In this document: positions 6,578 to 11,682 of the stretch, piece after piece
How the letters are laid out: each line of letters begins with the position of its first letter
Position numbering within the stretch: the stretch's first letter is position 1
Source: an uncultured Treponema sp.
GTDB lineage: Bacteria > Spirochaetota > Spirochaetia > Treponematales > Treponemataceae
Assembly: GCA_946403565.1 (NCBI GenBank)
Contig: CAMJAJ010000013.1
Coordinates: 1-11,682 of the forward strand
Reading direction: 5' to 3'
DNA length: 11,682 bases
Made by a program: the position numbers and the translations under genes
Notes under the pieces: generated by a model
Database searches by the model: none
Told to the model about the DNA's origin: nothing
What the model saw: only the letters and a program-made list of their open reading frames with translations

Positions 6578-7303
6578 TCAAACCGTGGTCCGGGAACCGA
6601 AAATCGCCGTCCCCACGCGGACCATCGTGCTGCCTTCCTCGACCGCGATCCGGTAATCCCCGCTCATGCCCATGCTCAGCTCGGAGACCGGCAGGGAGGG
6701 GAAGTCCTTGGCAATCCTATCCCGCAGCTGGCGGAGGGTGGAAAATGACTTCCGCACCAGGGCTTCGTCCTCCGTCAGGGGGGCCATGGTCATGAGGCCC
6801 GAAGCACGCACATGCGGATACAGGCCCTTCGCGCAGTTCTCAAGCGAGACATACAGGGCCTTCTCGTCATCATAGCCGGCCTTGGACTCCTCGCCCGTGT
6901 GCAGCTCAAAAAACACCTTCATCGTCTTTCCGATGGCGGCGGCGCGCTTCTCAATCTCGGCGAGGACCTCCTCCCGGTCTACGGACTGGATGCAGCTGGC
7001 AATCTCGACGGCCTTCTTCACCTTGTTCAGCTGCAAGGTTCCGATTATGTGCAGCTCAGGGGTACTGCCGCCCAAGTCCATCTTCCCAAGCTCGGTGAAC
7101 TTGGCATATGCCTCCTGCACGCGGTTCTCGCCGAAGAGCAGCTGCCCCGCCCCGACGGCCTCCCGCACGGCATCCACCGGATGGAACTTGCTCACCGCGC
7201 AGAGCTTCACCGACCCCGGCTCACGTCCGGCCTTCCGCTCCGCCTCCGCCAGATCGGAGCGCACCATATCCAGATTATCCTTTATCCTTATGTATTCATC
7301 CAT
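6578..7303 (-). CDS. YggS/PLPBP-family pyridoxal phosphate homeostasis protein
   Basis: The protein has 241 residues, typical for the YggS (PLPBP/PROSC) family. These cytoplasmic single-domain TIM-barrel proteins bind pyridoxal 5'-phosphate, without known enzymatic activity, and help balance vitamin B6 and amino/keto acid pools. LCAVSKFHP holds the PLP-binding Lys39. FGENRVQEAY (57-66), HIIGTLQLNKVKKA (85-98) and the C-terminal phosphate-binding stretches LSMGMSGDYRIAVEEGST and VRVGTAIFG match the family closely. It starts at an ATG with GGAAGG 9 nt upstream. It lies 52 nt after rsmA, in a gap holding a hairpin and a -10-like element, and 31 nt before the GH88 gene. The family symbol yggS would fit, but I leave the symbol open because local naming varies. 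Confidence 0.93.
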   Translation of the reverse strand: MDEYIRIKDNLDMVRSDLAEAERKAGREPGSVKLCAVSKFHPVDAVREAVGAGQLLFGENRVQEAYAKFTELGKMDLGGSTPELHIIGTLQLNKVKKAVEIASCIQSVDREEVLAEIEKRAAAIGKTMKVFFELHTGEESKAGYDDEKALYVSLENCAKGLYPHVRASGLMTMAPLTEDEALVRKSFSTLRQLRDRIAKDFPSLPVSELSMGMSGDYRIAVEEGSTMVRVGTAIFGSRTTV

Positions 7304-7320
7304 ATTTACAAGCCTTCCGT

Positions 7321-7335
7321 GGCTGCCTGGCAGCC
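7321..7335 (-). repeat. Short near-perfect palindrome in the rsmA-yggS gap
   Basis: GGCTGCC and GGCAGCC flank one central base, so the RNA could form a 5-bp stem with a 5-nt loop. No T-run follows on the minus strand, so it is not a normal terminator. It begins almost exactly where transcription from the -10-like element at 7342-7350 would start. Confidence 0.5.
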
Positions 7336-7341
7336 CGTCCT

Positions 7342-7350
7342 ATTTTATCA
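7342..7350 (-). promoter_or_regulatory. Possible extended -10 promoter upstream of the YggS gene
   Basis: On the minus strand TGATAAAAT is an extended -10 element (TGN plus TAAAAT, five of six to consensus). The -35 region 17 nt upstream is weak (TTTTCC, inside the end of rsmA). If used, transcription starts near 7335 and would express yggS and downstream genes without rsmA. Confidence 0.35.
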
Positions 7351-7355
7351 CACTG

Positions 7356-8225
7356 TCATTGAAAGGAAAAGAGCGCATCGGCGACAGCGGCAAACGCCTC
7401 CACGCTCAGGTTCTCCGCCCGTTCCCTGCTGGAAACGCCGGCCGTGGAGAACAGCTCCTCCGCGTCCACGCCCGGAGGCAGGATGGGCTTGATGTTGTTC
7501 AGCAGGGTCTTCCGCCGCTGGGCAAAGAGGGTGTGGACCACCTTCACGAAGGTCTTGGAATCCTTCAGCTCCACGGCCTTCGTCCTCGGCGTGAACAGGA
7601 CCGCCTGGGAAGCGACGTTGGGACGGGGCCAGAAGCAGCCCGGGGCCAGGTCAACGGCAGCCTTCACGTCATAGAGCCACTGGCAGAGGACGGAGAAGGA
7701 GGAATTGTCCTTGCTGCCGGGCTTGGCCCGCATCCTGTCGGCGACCTCCCGCTGGACGGTGAACGCGCAGCGGGCAAAACGAGCCCCGCCGGTGATCGTG
7801 TCGGCGATGAAGGTCGCGGCTATGTTGTAGGGCAGGTTCCCGAAAAGCTTGATGGAGGCGGCCTCCTTTCCGCAGGAATCCAGCTCGCCCCGCCAGTTCT
7901 TGAGCACGTCGCCCGCGACGATGCGGAAGTCTCCCTTCCCGGCCTCGTCGGCAAAATAGCCCTCAAGCAGGGAGATGAAGCCCCTGTCCAGCTCAAAGGC
8001 GGTGACCTTCGCTCCGCCCTCCAGCAGCCCGCTGGTCATGGCCCCCAGGCCGGGTCCGACCTCCCAGACGGCCTCGCCCGGGGCAAGGTCCAGCAGGGAG
8101 ACGATCTTTTTCCGCGCGTCGGGGCTGGTCAGGAAGTTCTGCCCGAACTTCTTCTGCATCGCGAAGCCCTTCTCGTCAAGGATTCTCTTCAAGGCCTGTG
8201 GTGAGTTGTAATCGGGACAGTTCAT
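7356..8225 (-). CDS. rsmA: 16S rRNA (adenine1518/1519-N6)-dimethyltransferase RsmA/KsgA
   Basis: RsmA uses S-adenosylmethionine to dimethylate two adjacent adenines in the 3'-terminal helix of 16S rRNA, a late step of small-subunit maturation; its loss is known to give kasugamycin resistance. The protein has 289 residues. KKFGQNFLTSP (25-35) is the N-terminal signature, EVGPGLGAMTSGLLEGG (55-71) is SAM motif I, ELD (78-80) is motif II, and NLPYNIAATF (130-139) is the catalytic NLPY motif. FWPRPNVASQAVLF (198-211) and FAQRRKTLLNN (234-244) complete the C-terminal domain. I use the ATG at 8225; a GTG sits directly before it at 8228. The N-terminal ~24 residues resemble the longer leader of Gram-positive RsmA proteins, so the internal ATG with GAGAAGGG before it (near 8159) is less likely. 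No Shine-Dalgarno precedes 8225. It is probably first in its operon. Confidence 0.95.
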   Translation of the reverse strand: MNCPDYNSPQALKRILDEKGFAMQKKFGQNFLTSPDARKKIVSLLDLAPGEAVWEVGPGLGAMTSGLLEGGAKVTAFELDRGFISLLEGYFADEAGKGDFRIVAGDVLKNWRGELDSCGKEAASIKLFGNLPYNIAATFIADTITGGARFARCAFTVQREVADRMRAKPGSKDNSSFSVLCQWLYDVKAAVDLAPGCFWPRPNVASQAVLFTPRTKAVELKDSKTFVKVVHTLFAQRRKTLLNNIKPILPPGVDAEELFSTAGVSSRERAENLSVEAFAAVADALFSFQ

Positions 8226-8231
8226 CACTCA

Positions 8232-8260
8232 ATGTTAGCACATCGGGACGAATCCTGCAA
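8232..8260 (-). promoter_or_regulatory. Sigma70-type promoter for rsmA with extended -10
   Basis: On the minus strand TTGCAG (8255-8260) and TAACAT (8232-8237) are 17 nt apart, and TG-C just before the -10 box gives an extended -10. Only 6 nt separate the -10 box from the ATG at 8225, so the transcript would begin at or next to the start codon and be leaderless. The -35 box is a partial match. Confidence 0.5.
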
Positions 8261-8273
8261 GCACAACTGTCAG

Positions 8274-8299
8274 CCGGACACGCCGAAAATCATGTCCGG
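8274..8299. repeat. Inverted repeat upstream of the rsmA promoter
   Basis: CCGGACA (8274-8280) and TGTCCGG (8293-8299) are perfect 7-base inverted repeats around a 12-nt AT-rich centre. They lie 13 nt upstream of the rsmA -35 box. This could be a regulator binding site or part of the transcription end of the gene upstream; no T-run follows it on either strand. Confidence 0.4.
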
Positions 8300-8362
8300 A
8301 ATTATGGATGAGAGGCAGAGAACAAAGCGTGCAGGGCACGGTATACATTGGGACGGTTCACA

Positions 8363-8390
8363 GCCCTGCTCGCACAGCAGCAGGCAGGGC
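8363..8390 (-). terminator. Hairpin just after the RND-associated gene, possible terminator
   Basis: GCCCTGC (8363-8369) and GCAGGGC (8384-8390) form a perfect 7-bp GC-rich stem around 14 nt, and the loop can pair further (CTGCT with AGCAG). It begins 5 nt beyond the TAG stop at 8396 on the minus strand, where the efflux transcript should end. No T-tract follows, so it may only protect or slow the 3' end. Confidence 0.4.
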
Positions 8391-8395
8391 CGTAG

Positions 8396-8722
8396 CTACA
8401 TCTCGCTGGCCCGGCTCATGAAGCAGGCGATTCCCTCGGTCAGGAACTTCTTGCGCAGCTTCCGCACTATGGCATAGATTTTCTTGGCTTCCGCCTTGTC
8501 GCAGTATATGACGTACATCATGTTCAGCTGAGGCCAGACCGCATCGCCAAGCTTTGGGTCGCTGCAACCCGCCCCCATCACAGACTCGAACTTGGTAAAT
8601 TTCCGGCCGACAGCTTCTTCCCGGAAGGCCTGCTGAAAATCCTCCTCGAGGGCCTGCGAGAAAATCAGCTCAAGGCGTACCCTCTGGGGAAAGCCATTCG
8701 TTCCGCCGCCATTAGTTTCCAT
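8396..8722 (-). CDS. Small PII-like RND transporter-associated protein (PG0541-like)
   Basis: The protein has 108 residues and no signal peptide or membrane segment. The core, about residues 14-104, has the beta-alpha-beta pattern of small PII-like/ferredoxin-like proteins. Its FTKFESVMGAGCSDPKLGDA (42-61) then VWPQLNMMYVIYC (62-74) resembles, from memory, the HVWPG-N pattern of the PG0541 family encoded beside RND pumps. KKIYAIVRKLRKKF (80-93) is the second helix and GIACFM (97-102) the final strand. Related PII-like proteins can bind small ligands and control a partner transporter; that role here is inferred from position. The frame opens at 8743, but the ATG at 8722 has GGAGGT 5 nt before it. 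It overlaps the end of the permease gene by 11 nt, so translation is probably coupled. The family assignment is moderately sure; I could not compare it with a database. Confidence 0.75.
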   Translation of the reverse strand: METNGGGTNGFPQRVRLELIFSQALEEDFQQAFREEAVGRKFTKFESVMGAGCSDPKLGDAVWPQLNMMYVIYCDKAEAKKIYAIVRKLRKKFLTEGIACFMSRASEM

Positions 8723-11682
8723 CCAGTACCTCCACGGCGGCAAGGCTGCCCAGCCGCCTCTTGGATGCCTGCTCCGCCTTGAGCTCCCTCGCTTTCCGTC
8801 TCGCCTCCTTGCGCCTGGCTTTGTTCAGCCTGTGCTTGTTGACGATGAAGTATATCGACGGCATAAGGAAGAGGGTCATCAGCGAGCCGAAGGTCATTCC
8901 GCCGAAGACAGTCAGGCTTATCGGCTGCATCATCTCGCTTCCCTCCGCCGGGAAGAATGCCATCGGGGCAAGGGAGATGACGGTCGTCAGCGTGCTCATA
9001 AGGATCGGGCGCAGGCGGCTCTTGGCGGCCTGAACGCACGCCTCCTCCAGCTCCAGCCCCCTCTTGCGCAGCAGGTTCGTGTAGTCCACCAGGACGATTC
9101 CGTTGTTTACTATCGTACCTACGAGGACCAGAATTCCCATGACGGTGATGATGTTCAGCTGCTGGCCCGTAATCAGGTAAATCATGATGACACCGATGAA
9201 TGAGAAGGGAATCGTCACAAGTATGATGAAGGGGTCTATGAGCGACTCGAACTGGCTTGCCATTACGACGAAGACCAGGGCCGCCGCCATTATGACGATT
9301 GCGGCGAAATTCACTACGGACTCAATCATGTCCTCGTAGTCTCCCGAGAACGTTATAGTTATGTTCTCATCCTTGGGGATGTTGTCGTCCATGACCTGCT
9401 TGACTCTGGTCTGCACCTGGTCAAGCGATATTCCCGCCACCGGCTCCAGCGTGACGTGCAGCATACGGGCCTGGTTCTCGCGCAGGATAGAGACCGGGGA
9501 TGTGTCCTCCACGTAGGACGCTATGGAAGAGAGGGGGACGCGGACCCCGGAGTTGTTCATGACGAAAATCTGGTCCAGGTCCGAGATTTTGTTCTTGTCC
9601 GCCTCGGAAAGCTGCACCACCACGTCTATGTCATCCCCGCCTTTGGTATAGCGGCTTGCGGTCGTGCCGTTTATCGCGGCGGAAATCTCAGATCCGACCC
9701 CGTAGATGTTCAGGCCCATGTCGTAGAGCTTGTCGCGGTCCACGAAAATCTCCACCTGGGGGAGGCCCTCCTCCAAGTCGGTGCTGACCGACTGCACCAC
9801 GTCCGTAGCATTCTCATCCAAGACCTTCTTTATCGTCTCCGCCGTGGAGCGAAGGAGAGTCAGGTCGTTGCTCCGTAAATCTATGCTTATCCCGCCGGAG
9901 GACACCCCTGACATGCTGTTGGACGAAAAGCTCAGGCTTGCCCCGGGGAACATCGAGAAATACTTGCGGAGCTTTGCCTTCGCGCTCGCCTCGTTGTCGT
10001 AGCCTTCGAGCCTCTCTGCCTCCGGGTAGAGCGAGTAGGTGACGGAGGCTGCGTTTGTCTCTGCCGAGGAGGAGAACCAGCCGCTTCCCCCTATGGTGAC
10101 GGAGGTGTACTTCACGCCCTTGAGCTCTCCCTGGGCCGCCCTGACGAACTCCCCGACAGTCTCGTTCGTCGTGGAAAGCGACGTTCCCTTGGGCAGGTCA
10201 AAGCTCACCGTCACGGTGTCGGACGGGGATGCGGGCATGAAGATGAAGCCGATGAATTTTATCGCGAACACCGAGCCGAAGAGCGTCAGGATGACAAGGA
10301 AGATGAAAAGCCAGCGCAGGTGCAGGACAAAGCGCACCCCCTTGGCATAAACGCTGTCTATCGCGCCGAATATGCCGTCTATCCTCCTGTTTATCCCGTA
10401 GCTTATTCCCCTCCTTCCTTCGGCGAGCCTCGTTATCTTGAGATACCTGGATGTCAGCACCGGGACAAGCGCGATGGCGACGACGAGGGAGCAGATGAGG
10501 GAATAGATTATCGTGAAGGCAAGGTCGTTGAAGAACTGGCCCATTATGCCCAGCTGAGTCTTGAACAGGAGCATCGGGAGGAAGATGCATACGGAAGTCA
10601 GCGTACTCGCAGTGATGGACATAACCATCTCGCGCGAACCGAGGATTGCGGCGACGGTCGGCTTGGATCCTTTTTGCGTATAGGAGAAGATATTCTCCAG
10701 GACGACTATCGAGTTGTCAACGAGCATCCCGATTCCGAGCAGGAGGCCTCCGAGCGAGATCATATTCAGCGTGATGCCCGTGAAATACATCAAAAGCAGG
10801 GTTATGCAGACGGATATCGGGATGGCAAGTCCTATGATTATCGTGCTCTTGAAGGAACGAAGGAAGACGAAGAGGACGATGATGGCGAGGGCCGCTCCCA
10901 TGATGACGGACTTCACGACCTCGGCTATCGTCTGCTCGATGATGTCCGTCGTGTTGGAGGTCTCGATTATGTCCACGTCCGAGGGAAGTTCGGTCCTTAT
11001 GTTCTTCATCGCCGCGCGGACCTTCTTTGCCGCGCTGACGGAGTTGGAGCCGCTCTGCTTGGTGACGCTCAGGATGACGCACTGCTCGCCGTCCAGGTAT
11101 GCGTAGCTGCTCTCGGTCTTGTAGCCCTCGTAAACGTCGGCTATGTCGCGCAGGCGTATCGTCTTGACTTCCGGGGCTGACATGCCGTCTCCCTGCGCGG
11201 CCTTGTAGGACACGACTGTGTTCTTGAGGTCGTCCAGGCTGGAGTACTTGCCGTTGGTCTTGAGCGTGTAGTTCTTCTCGCCCGTCCGCATCGTACCGCC
11301 GGAGGACTGGATATTCTGTGCCCCGATCATCTGGGCAACGGTTGAAATTGAAAGCCCGTATGCCTCAAGCCTGTCACGGGGAATGTCCACATTGACGGAC
11401 TTGACACGCCCTCCGGAAACGCTCGCGGAGGCAACTCCGTCTATCTGTTCGAGCCGGGGCTGCACTATGTCCTCCGCATAGTCGCGGAGTTCCTCGGCGG
11501 TGCGGTTGCCCTTGAGCGCCAGCGTCATCATAGGCAGCATGGACGGGTCGGCCTTTATCGTAATCGGGGTCTCCGCATCGGAAGGCAGGTAGGCGCGCAC
11601 CAGGTCTATCTTGTCACGTATCTCGTTGGCAGCCTCGTCGAGCGATGCGCCGTAGTTCAGCTCCAGTATGACGAGGCTCTGC
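8712..11682 (-). CDS. RND-family efflux permease, N-terminus beyond window edge
   Basis: The protein shows 989 residues and its frame is open to the right edge; by comparison with AcrB roughly 85-100 N-terminal residues, including TM1, are missing. RND permeases are inner-membrane proton-driven pumps that work as trimers with a periplasmic adaptor and, usually, an outer-membrane channel; neither partner is in the window. The first visible residues, QSLVILELNYGASLDEA, are the usual porter-domain start. TM2-TM6 follow, with LLLGIGMLVDNSIVVLENIF as TM4. A second porter region comes next, then TM8-TM12 including VMASQFESLIDPFIILVTIP and GILVLVGTIVNNGIVLVDYT. TM4 carries VDN (10713-10721) where AcrB has the Asp-Asp pair, as is common in the HAE-1 branch that includes SwrC-like pumps. 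Substrate is unknown. Its stop is within the start of the PII-like gene. Confidence 0.95.
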   Translation of the reverse strand, partial: QSLVILELNYGASLDEAANEIRDKIDLVRAYLPSDAETPITIKADPSMLPMMTLALKGNRTAEELRDYAEDIVQPRLEQIDGVASASVSGGRVKSVNVDIPRDRLEAYGLSISTVAQMIGAQNIQSSGGTMRTGEKNYTLKTNGKYSSLDDLKNTVVSYKAAQGDGMSAPEVKTIRLRDIADVYEGYKTESSYAYLDGEQCVILSVTKQSGSNSVSAAKKVRAAMKNIRTELPSDVDIIETSNTTDIIEQTIAEVVKSVIMGAALAIIVLFVFLRSFKSTIIIGLAIPISVCITLLLMYFTGITLNMISLGGLLLGIGMLVDNSIVVLENIFSYTQKGSKPTVAAILGSREMVMSITASTLTSVCIFLPMLLFKTQLGIMGQFFNDLAFTIIYSLICSLVVAIALVPVLTSRYLKITRLAEGRRGISYGINRRIDGIFGAIDSVYAKGVRFVLHLRWLFIFLVILTLFGSVFAIKFIGFIFMPASPSDTVTVSFDLPKGTSLSTTNETVGEFVRAAQGELKGVKYTSVTIGGSGWFSSSAETNAASVTYSLYPEAERLEGYDNEASAKAKLRKYFSMFPGASLSFSSNSMSGVSSGGISIDLRSNDLTLLRSTAETIKKVLDENATDVVQSVSTDLEEGLPQVEIFVDRDKLYDMGLNIYGVGSEISAAINGTTASRYTKGGDDIDVVVQLSEADKNKISDLDQIFVMNNSGVRVPLSSIASYVEDTSPVSILRENQARMLHVTLEPVAGISLDQVQTRVKQVMDDNIPKDENITITFSGDYEDMIESVVNFAAIVIMAAALVFVVMASQFESLIDPFIILVTIPFSFIGVIMIYLITGQQLNIITVMGILVLVGTIVNNGIVLVDYTNLLRKRGLELEEACVQAAKSRLRPILMSTLTTVISLAPMAFFPAEGSEMMQPISLTVFGGMTFGSLMTLFLMPSIYFIVNKHRLNKARRKEARRKARELKAEQASKRRLGSLAAVEVLDGN
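8728..8733 (-). promoter_or_regulatory. Ribosome binding site for the PII-like gene inside the permease gene
   Basis: GGAGGT on the minus strand is 5 nt before the ATG at 8722 and lies within the last codons of the permease gene. It is the reason for choosing 8722 over the upstream start at 8743. Confidence 0.75.

Noticed and set aside
6812..8204. Long plus-strand frames of 226 and 440 codons
   Set aside because: They are antisense to the YggS and rsmA genes, which show full family signatures, and they have no domain or ribosome binding site.
8232..8477. Plus-strand frame across the rsmA upstream gap
   Set aside because: It begins within the rsmA promoter and runs into the opposite strand of the PII-like gene, with no ribosome binding site and no recognisable product.
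10320..11180. A 286-codon plus-strand frame rich in Asp, Gly, Arg and Tyr
   Set aside because: It is antisense to transmembrane and porter segments of the RND permease; its odd composition is explained by reading the reverse of that gene.

Overview
The window is a compact bacterial chromosomal segment, GC-rich by eye. Almost every gene lies on the minus strand; the exception is one small gene on the plus strand. Gene content is mostly housekeeping (rRNA and pseudouridine modification, PLP homeostasis, a sugar phosphomutase) plus an RND efflux pump, a glycoside hydrolase and envelope proteins. The pump paired with a small PII-like partner, the relaxed use of TTG starts, and the mix with an unsaturated glucuronyl hydrolase suggest a host-associated anaerobe. 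My best guess is a Treponema-like spirochaete, but nothing here proves the taxon.

Reading in the direction of minus-strand transcription (high to low coordinates): (1) An RND efflux permease enters from the right edge without its N-terminus and overlaps by 11 nt a small PII-like RND-associated protein, which ends at 8396. (2) A 170-nt gap holds two inverted repeats and a promoter-like sequence placed so close to the rsmA start that the mRNA may be leaderless. (3) A six-gene run follows: rsmA (16S rRNA dimethyltransferase), a YggS/PLPBP protein, a GH88 unsaturated glucuronyl hydrolase, a small exported membrane protein starting at TTG, an RluD-like pseudouridine synthase with an S4 domain, and a second RluA-family synthase without S4. 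The last four genes are joined by gaps of 12 nt or less or by an overlap, which points to translational coupling. (4) A phosphomannomutase/phosphoglucomutase-family gene has its own good promoter inside the end of the preceding gene. (5) A small plus-strand gene of unknown function converges on the phosphomutase gene. (6) A divergently oriented gene for an exported HEAT-repeat protein runs off the left edge.

I found no CRISPR array, insertion sequence, prophage, tRNA or rRNA. No stretch above 300 nt lacks a gene; the largest gap is 8226-8395. I do not see a clearly new biological system. The points most worth checking are two candidate leaderless promoters, an isolated GH88 enzyme inside an RNA-modification operon, variant catalytic motifs in the phosphomutase, and the pump/PII-like pair.
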